From NCBI GenBank assembly GCA_002897775.1, contig BDTR01000029.1, positions 5,001 to 69,000 on the forward strand: 64,000 bases of DNA, read 5' to 3'. This DNA is from a bacterium BMS3Bbin08. Lineage in GTDB: Bacteria > Nitrospirota > Thermodesulfovibrionia > UBA6902 > BMS3Bbin08. Below the pieces are notes generated by a model. That model saw only the letters and a program-made list of their open reading frames with translations. It ran no database searches and was not told the DNA's origin. The position numbers and the translations under genes are program-made. Below, piece by piece: positions 16,470 through 24,719 of this stretch (positions are counted from its first letter, which is position 1; each line of letters starts with the position of its first letter).

Positions 16470-18635
16470 ATGGAGATAAATTTTTATTCAACACTTCCTT
16501 TTTTAGTTTCATTATTTGCGTTATTTTTAAGTTCTTTTGTTTATCTCAAACAAAGAAAATCTCCTGTCAATCGTGCATTCAGTCGTTTTTCGATTTTTAC
16601 CTTTGTATGGTTATTCGCCTATTCAATTTCATATTCGACAACCAATGAACAACTGGCATTTTTCTGGCTAACAATTGGCTACACAGGTGTCATTTTGATA
16701 CCTGTAGGGTTTTATCATTTTACGTATGCATTTTTGAATTTAGAATTAAAATCAAAATCATATAAGAGAATACTTGTTTTTTTATATGGAGCATGTTTTT
16801 TATTTATTTATTTTCTTTATGGAACAGATTATTTTGTAAACGGCGTGTATGAATATTACTGGGGCTATTATCCAAAGGCCGGATTTTTGCACCCCTATTA
16901 TCTGGGTTTTCTTTTTCTTACTGTAGGTTTTTGTGATTTTTTATTTTTTATAAGCTGGCTTGAATTAAAAAAAGAAGCATCGTTATATAGAAATAAGCTG
17001 CAGTACATTTTTTTAGCCTTTATTATTTATACTTTTGCCGCTCTGGATTTTATCCCAAATTATGGTATAGAGATTTATCCTTTTGGATGGATATTCATGG
17101 TTTTATTTTCTTCTATCGTTGCGTACGCCATCCTACGTTATCGCCTCATGGATATACGTCTCATCTTCAAAAAAACCATGGCGTATTCCCTTTCTGCCGG
17201 TCTGCTCATGGCTTTTTTTGTTGTGATAGTTATCGCGATCACAAATTTTATTTCCGCTTTTGCTCATGTGGACTCTTTCATAGTTAGTATTGTTGCCGCA
17301 CTTATAATCGCACTACTTTTTAATCCCTTGAGAAACAAAATGCAGACCCTTGTGGACAAGATCTTTTACAAGAAAACGTACGATTATTACTCAGTTATAC
17401 AGAAGGTCAGCCATTACCTGGCGTCAATGTTCAATATCAAAAGAATATACAGTTTTGTGGGTTATACGATCTTTTCTGTGCTCGGACTGAAGCATATTTA
17501 TATTCTTGCCGCTGTGCCGGGCGGTGATTACAAGGTGGTTTACTCAAGAACATTTGAAAAGGGGAAGGATAAGGATAAACCAACAGAGGAGATCATAGAA
17601 GAGGAAAGCAAAGAGATAGAGGGCATGGAGGAACTTAAATTAAATAAGAGTTCATGGCTGATTAAGACCCTCTCTTCAGGCGGTAAAATTCTTATTAAGG
17701 ACGAACTACCAGGGGTTGAGGAAGTGCTGGGCCAGGAACTTATAGATGACCTTGAAAAAGAATTTGAACAGTTTAATGGAGAGGCTGCCGTGCCTATAAT
17801 TGTTGATGACAAATTAGAGATATTAATGGTCCTTGGAGGGAAATTATCCGGAGACTTGTTTGCAAATGAGGACGTCAGGCTTCTGGATACGGTGTCATAC
17901 CAGACCTCCATTGCCGTAAAAAATGCGAGGCTTTATTCGGAAAAGGTCCATTCAGAAAGGCTCGCGTCAATCGGTATGCTGTCAGGGACCTTTGCGCATG
18001 AAATAAGAAATCCGCTTACCTCGATAAAGACATTTGCCCAACTGATACCTGAGAAATATGAAGATATTGAGTTCAGGGAAACGTTCTCAAAGATCGTTGT
18101 TGATGAGATAGCAAGAATAGACGGGCTCATTAAGGACCTTCTCAGCTTTTCAGGGAGAAGGGCTGAGCACCCTGAAGATTTTCTCGATCTGACCGCATTG
18201 GTGGACAAGACTCTTGAAAACGTGAAAGCCAAACTTGAACTGGAAAAAAACAACATAACTGTTGAAAAATTTTACAAAAATGTTAAAATCAATGTGTTCG
18301 CCGATAAAAAGAAGCTGACACAGGCATTTATTAATATAATCAGTAATGGGTGCCAGTCTATGGAAGACAAAGGTGTGCTGAAAGTGAACATTATCCCTGA
18401 TGGGAAAGAGGTAAGGGTGACAATTACTGATACAGGTAAGGGAATAGCCCCTCATGATATTAATACAATCTTTGACCCCTTCTTTACAACAAAAGCTATG
18501 GGGGTAGGGCTCGGGCTTGCCATAAGCAAGAAGATCATAGAGGACCATAAAGGCAGAATAAAAGTGGAAAGCATGCTGTTGGACGGAACAACTTTTACAA
18601 TTACTCTGCCAATACAGGATAGCCAGAAGGGGTAA
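16470..18635 (+). CDS. 7TM-type membrane sensor histidine kinase with GAF domain
   Basis: 721 residues. About seven hydrophobic segments fill residues 1-225 (histidine-kinase N-terminal 7TM type), with two more at about 240-290. A GAF-like region lies at about 310-490. The HisKA domain has the phospho-acceptor His510 in GTFAHEIRNPLTSIK. The ATPase domain is complete: NIISNGCQSM (N box), ITDTGKGIA (G1) and GVGLGLAISKKI (G2). The layout resembles PrsK-type kinases. It starts five bases after the desaturase with an AAGGA site and is followed by a second kinase and an HD-GYP regulator, so the four are probably one transcript. The first ~600 bases look AT-rich like the upstream genes and the rest does not, which suggests a recombination point near 17100. 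Confidence 0.9.
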   Translation: MEINFYSTLPFLVSLFALFLSSFVYLKQRKSPVNRAFSRFSIFTFVWLFAYSISYSTTNEQLAFFWLTIGYTGVILIPVGFYHFTYAFLNLELKSKSYKRILVFLYGACFLFIYFLYGTDYFVNGVYEYYWGYYPKAGFLHPYYLGFLFLTVGFCDFLFFISWLELKKEASLYRNKLQYIFLAFIIYTFAALDFIPNYGIEIYPFGWIFMVLFSSIVAYAILRYRLMDIRLIFKKTMAYSLSAGLLMAFFVVIVIAITNFISAFAHVDSFIVSIVAALIIALLFNPLRNKMQTLVDKIFYKKTYDYYSVIQKVSHYLASMFNIKRIYSFVGYTIFSVLGLKHIYILAAVPGGDYKVVYSRTFEKGKDKDKPTEEIIEEESKEIEGMEELKLNKSSWLIKTLSSGGKILIKDELPGVEEVLGQELIDDLEKEFEQFNGEAAVPIIVDDKLEILMVLGGKLSGDLFANEDVRLLDTVSYQTSIAVKNARLYSEKVHSERLASIGMLSGTFAHEIRNPLTSIKTFAQLIPEKYEDIEFRETFSKIVVDEIARIDGLIKDLLSFSGRRAEHPEDFLDLTALVDKTLENVKAKLELEKNNITVEKFYKNVKINVFADKKKLTQAFINIISNGCQSMEDKGVLKVNIIPDGKEVRVTITDTGKGIAPHDINTIFDPFFTTKAMGVGLGLAISKKIIEDHKGRIKVESMLLDGTTFTITLPIQDSQKG

Positions 18636-18656
18636 TAAGAACGTGGGAGAAGACAT

Positions 18657-20723
18657 ATGGAACTTATAGCGCTTTTAACAGGCAGAGATGAGGTATTTAC
18701 GTCGGAAATAAAAAAGGCGCTTAAAAGACATACTGTATATCCATTAAGAACAGTAGAGGAATTTGAGGACCTTAATACCAGCATCTCTGTTAATCTGCTC
18801 CTCGTAGATACGGTATCGCACAGGTTATCGAGGATGGAAGACCTGCTGGATAGACTTGGGGAGGACAAGGTCATACTGCTTTATCCGGAAAGACCTGACA
18901 AAATGAGCCTGGAAGAACTGCCAAAGAGCGTTTATGAGTGCGTTGATGTTGAATCAATTCATTCTGAACTGCCTGTTCTGGTCGAGCGAGCGATCGAAAG
19001 GCAGAAGCTGAAAAACGAGGTGAACCTGCTTAAAAAGGCAAGGGATGATTCCATGCCCATACAGGTACCGGTCCACAGCAGGCCTGATGTGGAGATTATT
19101 TCAAACCGGGAGATGCCCCTGTTGAGCGGCAGGGACCTTCAGGAGAAGATACTTGTTAGTTTCGCCAAAATGCTGAACGTCAGCTTTGACCTGCGTAAGC
19201 TTTTTGTTCATTTTATGGATTCGATCATGGAGATCGCCCGCGTGAGCAGGATGTCTGTAATGCTTAAAGACAAAGACGGCTTTTATGTTGAGACGAATTA
19301 CGGGCTTGACCCTTATATTGCTGACAACATGAAACTTAAAAAGAACAGCGCGCTCGCAGGCTGGCTCGCGAAAACAGGCAGAATAATGCAGAAACCTGCC
19401 AACCCGGCTGACACGAATATGATAAATATCAGTTCAGAAATGGATTTTCTGCAGTGCACGTACTCATTTCCCATGATCCATAAAGGCAGGCTTATAGGTA
19501 TCTTCAATATAGACAACAAGATCACTGATGAGCCTTTTTACAGGGAAGAGCTGGAGATAATCTATATGTTCTGCAATTATCTGGCAGCCGCGGTCAAAGA
19601 CATCGACCTTTATCACGAGATATGGTCTCAGAAGGAATTCACGAATAACATTCTATCAAGTATGACAAGCGGCATGATCGCTATTGACGATGAGGAGAAA
19701 ATAACAGTTTTTAATAACGCGGCCGCTGAAATACTGGAGTTTGACCGTGCGGATATGGAAGGCCGGGACCTGAGAAACCTGCCGTCTCCGCTTGGCGATA
19801 TTCTCTATGATACGCTGGTCACAGGAACGTTCTACAAGCGTCACGAGATTGAGATACAGCCCGGCAATATGCCGGTGGGGATCAACAGCTTCAGGCTTAC
19901 GGATGAGGACAAAAACCCCAGTGGAGCGGGCATTGTATTTTCAGACCTTTCAAGCACCAAAAGGCTTGAGGAACATCAGAGAAGGGCTGAAAAGCTCGAG
20001 GCTGTGAACGACCTTATAGGCAAGATAGCGCATGAGGTGAGAACGCCGCTGACGTCCATACAGACATATACCCAGCTTTTGAGCGATAAATACGGTGATG
20101 ACGAGGAACTGCAGAACTTTTTCTCAACCACGGTTATACAGTCGATCTATAAGCTGGACAGCCTGATCAATAAACTCGTTATTTTCTCAAGCAAACCGGA
20201 TTATAACTTTCAGGGGGAAGATATCAATCATATTATTGATGAGGCCGCTAACGAGATATCAAAGAATATCCCCAATGGCTATAAATTTTCAAAACAGGAT
20301 ATTGAGAATGATAGGTCCGTTCTTGTAAATGCCGATAAAAAGCTTTTCGCGAAGGCGATCTCCTATCTCGTTTCAGGTATTGTTAACGCGACCTCAGACG
20401 GGACTGAGATCATGTTAAAAGCCGGCACAATCCTGCGTGACCAACTCTCCTCTGTGGAGATATCAATAGAATACAAGCTGTCCGGGACTTCTTCCGGAGA
20501 AAGGCAGAACCTTCTGAAGCCGATCACTGACATTAATACGCTTGATATCGACACTCTGGAGACCGAGCTGAACGTTCCTATATGCCAGAAGGTTGTAGAG
20601 GCCCATGGCGGTACTCTGGAAGCCAGAGATGAGGGAGACAAAAGCATTTTTGTAATAAAACTGCCGGTTACCGAAATAACAGTAACCGGGTCTCCAATAG
20701 AAAAAGGCGGGGCAAATGAATAA
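18657..20723 (+). CDS. Soluble GAF-PAS histidine kinase with degenerate ATPase domain
   Basis: 688 residues, no membrane segments. Residues 1-120 look like a receiver-type alpha/beta domain without the usual acidic pocket and DxxMP motif. A GAF domain spans about 155-330, a PAS domain about 335-440, and the HisKA motif has His459 in KIAHEVRTPLTSIQ. The ATP-binding part is poor: the N box reads YLVSGIVNATSDG and no DxGxG (G1) box is seen, although the end QKVVEAHGGTLEA is kept. It may be phosphorylated by a partner, such as the kinase just upstream, rather than being active itself. It overlaps the regulator gene by eight bases. Confidence 0.85.
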   Translation: MELIALLTGRDEVFTSEIKKALKRHTVYPLRTVEEFEDLNTSISVNLLLVDTVSHRLSRMEDLLDRLGEDKVILLYPERPDKMSLEELPKSVYECVDVESIHSELPVLVERAIERQKLKNEVNLLKKARDDSMPIQVPVHSRPDVEIISNREMPLLSGRDLQEKILVSFAKMLNVSFDLRKLFVHFMDSIMEIARVSRMSVMLKDKDGFYVETNYGLDPYIADNMKLKKNSALAGWLAKTGRIMQKPANPADTNMINISSEMDFLQCTYSFPMIHKGRLIGIFNIDNKITDEPFYREELEIIYMFCNYLAAAVKDIDLYHEIWSQKEFTNNILSSMTSGMIAIDDEEKITVFNNAAAEILEFDRADMEGRDLRNLPSPLGDILYDTLVTGTFYKRHEIEIQPGNMPVGINSFRLTDEDKNPSGAGIVFSDLSSTKRLEEHQRRAEKLEAVNDLIGKIAHEVRTPLTSIQTYTQLLSDKYGDDEELQNFFSTTVIQSIYKLDSLINKLVIFSSKPDYNFQGEDINHIIDEAANEISKNIPNGYKFSKQDIENDRSVLVNADKKLFAKAISYLVSGIVNATSDGTEIMLKAGTILRDQLSSVEISIEYKLSGTSSGERQNLLKPITDINTLDIDTLETELNVPICQKVVEAHGGTLEARDEGDKSIFVIKLPVTEITVTGSPIEKGGANE

Positions 20724-21738
20724 CAGGGACAAGATCCTGATAATTGATGACGAGCTCTCTCCCAGGGAGTCCATGAGGATGGTGTTAAGGGACAGGTATA
20801 ACGTGTCCACTGCCTCAGGAGGGTACGAAGGCCTTGAGTTCATGGAGCGGAACGCGGTTGACCTTGTTGTGCTTGATATCAAGATGCCGGGAATGGACGG
20901 CATAACAGCCCTGAAGGAAATAAAGAAGAAATACCCTGATACAGAAGTGATATTGCTGACGGCCTTTGCCAGCCTTGAGACCGCCAAGAGCGCCGTGCGC
21001 TTTGGAGCGCTGGATTATCTGACAAAACCCTTTGATAAAGATGACGTCTTAACGGTTGTGGAGAAGGGGCTGGACAAAAAACGTAACAGCGACAGGCTGA
21101 AGGTCGAGCGTGAGAAACTGTTGTTCAGGAACAGAGACCTTGAGGCTGAGGTTAACAAGGCCAGGGAGAATATCCTGATGGGGTATGAGGGCACTATCCA
21201 GGCGCTCATTAAAACCATTGACGCAAAGGACCATTATACATTTGACCATTCTGAGCATGTGTCCAGGATGTCTTCCACAATAGCCGATGTCCTGGGCCTG
21301 TCAAAGGAGGCCAGAGAAAAGATAGAGCATGCCGCGGCAATTCATGATATAGGCAAGATCGGTATTGATGAAAGAATCTTAAAGAAGCAGGGCCCTCTTA
21401 CTGATGAAGAGTTTTCAGATATGAAGCAGCACCCTGAAATAGGCACTTCGATTGTTCAGTCAGTGCCCCTGCTCGAAGACGCGATACCGGTTATTCTGCA
21501 TCATCACGAAAGATATGACGGTAATGGATATCCCGCGGGCCTTAAAGGTGCGGCCATTCCCCTGAACGCGAGGATCGTTATAGTGGCAGATGCTGTTGAC
21601 GCGATGATGCGCGCCCGTCCTTACAGGGGCAGCCTTCCGATGGAAAAAGTCCTGAGCGAACTCAGGGATAATGCCGGAACCCAGTTCGATCCCGCGATAG
21701 TTGATATCATCTTAAAAGATAAAGTTTCCCTAAAATAA
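20716..21738 (+). CDS. Response regulator with HD-GYP c-di-GMP phosphodiesterase domain
   Basis: 340 residues, RpfG-like. The receiver domain has the acidic pair in IIDDE, phospho-acceptor Asp54 in LDIKMPGMDG and the Lys in DYLTKPFD. A coiled linker follows (about 125-165). The HD-GYP domain has DHSEHVSRMS, AIHDIGKIGID and HHHERYDGNGYPAGLKG, all intact, so c-di-GMP or cGAMP hydrolysis is expected. It is the last gene of the two-kinase operon and overlaps the second kinase gene. Its stop codon lies within the inverted repeat that follows. Confidence 0.95.
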   Translation: MNNRDKILIIDDELSPRESMRMVLRDRYNVSTASGGYEGLEFMERNAVDLVVLDIKMPGMDGITALKEIKKKYPDTEVILLTAFASLETAKSAVRFGALDYLTKPFDKDDVLTVVEKGLDKKRNSDRLKVEREKLLFRNRDLEAEVNKARENILMGYEGTIQALIKTIDAKDHYTFDHSEHVSRMSSTIADVLGLSKEAREKIEHAAAIHDIGKIGIDERILKKQGPLTDEEFSDMKQHPEIGTSIVQSVPLLEDAIPVILHHHERYDGNGYPAGLKGAAIPLNARIVIVADAVDAMMRARPYRGSLPMEKVLSELRDNAGTQFDPAIVDIILKDKVSLK

Positions 21739-21821
21739 CAAAACGGGGACGGTTCTATTTTTTAGCGACGAAACAAGAAAAAAATTATAAAAAATAGAAC
21801 CGTCCCCGTTTTGTTATTTTA
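21731..21821. repeat. 33-bp perfect inverted repeat between convergent genes (REP-like, bidirectional terminator)
   Basis: Arms 21731-21763 and 21789-21821 are perfect complements with the core CGGGGACGGTTCTATTTTTT, separated by 25 bases. The core is a word known to be widespread in Desulfobacterota, Nitrospirota and Planctomycetota genomes, often near RAYT-type transposases; no transposase is next to it here. The left arm contains the TAA stop of the HD-GYP gene and the right arm contains, on the other strand, the stop of dapB. It would form a strong bidirectional terminator. Confidence 0.85.
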
Positions 21822-22617
21822 ATCCCAGAACATCCTGCATGTCGTAAAAACCCGGTTTTTGTTCGGCAACCCAGAGCGCGGCCTTTAAAGCCCCGCGCGC
21901 GAATGTATCCCTGCTTGACGCCTTATGTGTTATTTCGATCCTCTCGCCAAGCCCGCCGAACAGCACAGTATGCTCTCCGACGATATCACCGGCCCGCACG
22001 GACTGTATCCCGATTTCCTTTGTTGTCCTTTCGCCGATCAGGCCTTTTCTGGCATATACAGCTGTCTCATCAAGGTTCCTGTTAAGAGCGTTTGCCACCA
22101 CCTGCGCCATCTTCAGGGCCGTGCCTGAAGGCGCGTCTTTTTTCAGCCTGTGATGCGCTTCCACAATTTCCACATCAAAATCATCACCCAGTACCCTGGC
22201 AACATCTGCCAAAACCTTTAAAAGAAGGTTTACGCCCACACTCATATTAGGAGCCAGAACACAAGGGATCTTTTTTGTAAGTGACCTTATTTCATTGATC
22301 TCTTCACTGCTCAGGCCGGTTGTGCCGATGACCATTGCAATACCTTTTTCAGCAGCGATCTTTGATAGCTCGACCGTTGCCTCAGGATCCGAAAAGTCGA
22401 TTATTACGTTTGCTTTTTCTTTGACGTCATTGATATCGGCTGAAACAGTAATACCTGTTTTCCCGGTCCCGATGATCTCTCCTATGTCAACGCCGGCTTT
22501 GGGGTGGCCTTTCTGCTCCAGGGCGCCCACCACCTTTATGTCCTTGTGGTCATGCGCAAGGGCGGTTATACGTGTTCCCATTCTTCCGGCAGCGCCGGAT
22601 ACTATCAAGTTAATCAT
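21814..22617 (-). CDS. dapB: 4-hydroxy-tetrahydrodipicolinate reductase DapB
   Basis: DapB performs the NAD(P)H-dependent step of the diaminopimelate/lysine pathway. 267 residues. The nucleotide-binding start is IVSGAAGRMGTRI; VIGTTGLSSEE and APNMSVGVNLL follow; the catalytic motif EIVEAHHRLKKDAPSGTAL is complete (His-His, Lys, SGT). It lies on the same strand as dapF and lysA further upstream, with yacG just before it. dapA, often found between dapF and dapB, is missing. The stop codon is inside a shared inverted repeat. Confidence 0.97.
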   Translation of the reverse strand: MINLIVSGAAGRMGTRITALAHDHKDIKVVGALEQKGHPKAGVDIGEIIGTGKTGITVSADINDVKEKANVIIDFSDPEATVELSKIAAEKGIAMVIGTTGLSSEEINEIRSLTKKIPCVLAPNMSVGVNLLLKVLADVARVLGDDFDVEIVEAHHRLKKDAPSGTALKMAQVVANALNRNLDETAVYARKGLIGERTTKEIGIQSVRAGDIVGEHTVLFGGLGERIEITHKASSRDTFARGALKAALWVAEQKPGFYDMQDVLGLK

Positions 22618-22695
22618 TGTCTTTCCTCCCGGTTTTAAAAAATGATTACTCGGATGATGATCTAATCTGTGAAATCGTTTATCTAATCGGTGTAA

Positions 22696-22875
22696 TCAGG
22701 CATCCTTCTCGTTACTTGAGGATGCCACTGTATCCTCTGATCTTCCTTCAATCCTGTATTTTTCAGAGGCCCATTTACCGAGGTCTATAAGTTTACACCG
22801 TTCAGAGCAGAAAGGTCTATGCGGATTACCCTTCCAGACTGTCTTGTTCTTGCAAGTAGGACACTTTATTTTCAT
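22696..22875 (-). CDS. yacG: YacG-like zinc-binding protein (DNA gyrase inhibitor family)
   Basis: 59 residues starting at ATG 22875. It has the four zinc ligands CPTC and CSERC and the family blocks [20 protein letters not shown] and ASEKYRI. In E. coli YacG binds GyrB and inhibits gyrase; the role in other bacteria is little studied. It lies 78 bases upstream of dapB on the same strand, separated by part of a GATTACA-type repeat (about 22655-22700) that also supplies its last codon and stop. Confidence 0.9.
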   Translation of the reverse strand: MKIKCPTCKNKTVWKGNPHRPFCSERCKLIDLGKWASEKYRIEGRSEDTVASSSNEKDA

Positions 22876-22938
22876 ATAGTCAATTTAAAATTGTCAATTA
22901 ACAATTATTAATGGTCATCTGTCAATCATTTAGAAATT

Positions 22939-23092
22939 AGTGGTCACCCTTCGGGTAAGCACAATGTAAGGAGTTACTATTATTACATTTGCTCACCTTT
23001 GTTTAGCCTGCATTCAGTGGTCACCCTTCGGGTAAACACAATGTGAGGAATAACAGACTATTACCACATTCGCTCACCTTTGCTCGCTATAC
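22939..23092. repeat. Tandem pair of a 77-bp repeat
   Basis: Two copies start with AGTGGTCACCCTTCGGGTAA at 22939 and 23016 and end near GCTCACCTTTG. They differ at scattered positions. Each has a small palindrome around CCCTTCGGG. They fill most of the gap between dapF and yacG, where dapA would be expected. No coding region is seen in the gap. Confidence 0.75.
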
Positions 23093-23129
23093 ATTTATCA
23101 ATGATAACTGCTAATTTTGCATTTTGAAT

Positions 23130-24125
23130 TTATTTTATTTCTATGCTTCCTTCAAACACAGTTGTCGCGGGTCCTGTCATGTACACATGACCATTTTTTG
23201 CAGACCATTCGATAAGCAGTCTGCCTCCGGGCAGGTAAACCGCCGCCTTTCTGCCGGTCAGTCCGAGCAGGGAAGACGCTACTACAGCGGCTGACGCGCC
23301 TGTGCCGCATGCCATTGTCTCTCCAGCGCCTCTTTCCCATACCCTCATTTTAATTTTTTTGCTGTCTTCCACCTGGATAAACTCTACATTTGTCCTTTTC
23401 GGGAAAAGCCTGTGCTTTTCGATCACAGGGCCGTATTTCTCAAGCGGGACCTTTTTAACGTCATTGACCACTATTACGGCATGAGGATTACCCATAGAAA
23501 CGCAAGTGATTTTGAAAGTCATACCGCCTATCACGATGGGATAGTTAACAATGGGCACAAAGTTAACCGACCGGAGAGAGCCAGGAAGTTGAGAGGTTGA
23601 GAGGTTGAGAGGTTGAGATTTCTTAGCTTCCGAACTTCTTAACTTCGTAACTTCTGTGTTTATTCGAACAGGTATCTTCCGGGGTTCGAGGACCGGTTCC
23701 CCCATGTCAACCTTAATATTGTTCCCGGATTTTTGAGGACGTATGATTCCCGCCAGCGTTTCTATTTCCAGCAGTGAGCCTGCCTGTCCGGTAGGCAGGC
23801 CCGCCGAACCGTGATTTTTCCCTCGACTTTGTTCTGGATGGTGAGCCTGTCGAACCATGAGTTTATTATCCCAGATGTATTTTGCAAAGCACCTTATCCC
23901 GTTGCCGCACATTTCCACTTCCGAGCCGTCAGCATTAAAAATACGCATCTTAAAGTCGGCTTTTGTCGATTCATTGAGAAGAAGCATCTGATCAGCGCCT
24001 ATGCCGAACCTTCTGTCGCACAGGGCCTTTGATAGGCGGGATATATTTTTCAGGCGTTTTTTCCTGCTGTCAATGAGAACAAAATCATTGCCCAGGGCCT
24101 GCATTTTTGTGAAATTGAGGTTCAT
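23130..24125 (-). CDS. dapF: Diaminopimelate epimerase DapF with two repeat-derived insertions
   Basis: DapF interconverts LL- and meso-diaminopimelate. Both catalytic cysteines are present: EMCGNGIRCFAKY (residue 73) and MACGTGASAAV near residue 277. TKMQALGNDFVLID is the usual start. At 331 residues it is about 50 longer than normal. The excess lies in two blocks with no family counterpart. Residues about 90-117 (QAHHPEQSR, GLPTGQAGS) are encoded by a dispersed palindrome. Residues about 158-183 (KLRSSEAKKSQPLNLSTSQL) are encoded by the same degenerate word repeat found around gltX and glnS. Both are in frame. The core motifs are unbroken, so the enzyme may still work. Confidence 0.93.
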   Translation of the reverse strand: MNLNFTKMQALGNDFVLIDSRKKRLKNISRLSKALCDRRFGIGADQMLLLNESTKADFKMRIFNADGSEVEMCGNGIRCFAKYIWDNKLMVRQAHHPEQSRGKNHGSAGLPTGQAGSLLEIETLAGIIRPQKSGNNIKVDMGEPVLEPRKIPVRINTEVTKLRSSEAKKSQPLNLSTSQLPGSLRSVNFVPIVNYPIVIGGMTFKITCVSMGNPHAVIVVNDVKKVPLEKYGPVIEKHRLFPKRTNVEFIQVEDSKKIKMRVWERGAGETMACGTGASAAVVASSLLGLTGRKAAVYLPGGRLLIEWSAKNGHVYMTGPATTVFEGSIEIK

Positions 24126-24146
24126 GGTATTTAGTAATTGAGTTAT

Positions 24147-24581
24147 TCAGACTTTTGTGTGGAACCTTCCTCTATTTTCCCCTCCCTTGTCGAAGCGACC
24201 CTTCGCGGCGACCCGCTTCGGGATGGGAGGGGATTGAGGGGAGGGTGATTTTAAACAATTTCCTCTTATTACCTCTAATACTCCTCCTGGATTTAACAAA
24301 ACTTCATTATTCCAGAATCTTAGCACCTGAAACCCTTCTTTATTCAACCACTTGTCTCTTTCTTTATCTGCTCCTTCTTCTGCATGTTGTCCTCCATCAA
24401 CTTCTATTACAACCTTCCTGTCAAAACATACAAAATCAACTATATACTTACCTACAGGCTCCTGCCTCCTGAACTTAAGCCCTTCTATTTGTTTTGACCT
24501 CAAATGCCGCCATAATAATCTCTCAGCATCTGTGTGTCTTTTTCTTAAATTCCTGGATAGAGAAGTTAAATTGCTATTCAA
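24147..24581 (-). CDS. DUF559 (endonuclease-like fold) protein
   Basis: 144 residues from a TTG start. The family motifs are LRKRHTDAERLLWRHLRSKQ, KFRRQEPVGKYIVDFVCF and KVVIEVDGGQHAE, followed by LRFWNNEVL. The fold is that of Vsr-type and PD-(D/E)XK nucleases (D...ExD-like motif), but the function is not known. It stands between lysA and dapF and is surrounded by C-rich repeats. Its C-terminal ~30 residues (rich in Pro, Lys and Gly) are translated from such a repeat at about 24165-24245 and are not part of the domain. Confidence 0.85.
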   Translation of the reverse strand: MNSNLTSLSRNLRKRHTDAERLLWRHLRSKQIEGLKFRRQEPVGKYIVDFVCFDRKVVIEVDGGQHAEEGADKERDKWLNKEGFQVLRFWNNEVLLNPGGVLEVIRGNCLKSPSPQSPPIPKRVAAKGRFDKGGENRGRFHTKV

Positions 24582-24589
24582 TAAATTTC

Positions 24590-24635
24590 ACCCCCACCCT
24601 AACCCTCCCCCATCAAGGGGGAGGAATTATCTCTA
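24590..24635. repeat. C-rich palindromic repeat upstream of the DUF559 gene
   Basis: The words CCCCCACCCTAACCCTCCCC and CATCAAGGGGGAGG form a hairpin with CCTCCCCC/GGGGGAGG arms. A related G/C-rich run occupies 24165-24245. These lie on each side of the DUF559 gene, which looks like a small cassette between lysA and dapF. Confidence 0.5.
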
Positions 24636-24719
24636 ATTTTGAGATTCTCTACCTTTAAATTGGTTCTTCTTCCACACTAAACTCGGAAAAACCGTAATTG
24701 AGTTATTCACTTAAAAAAT

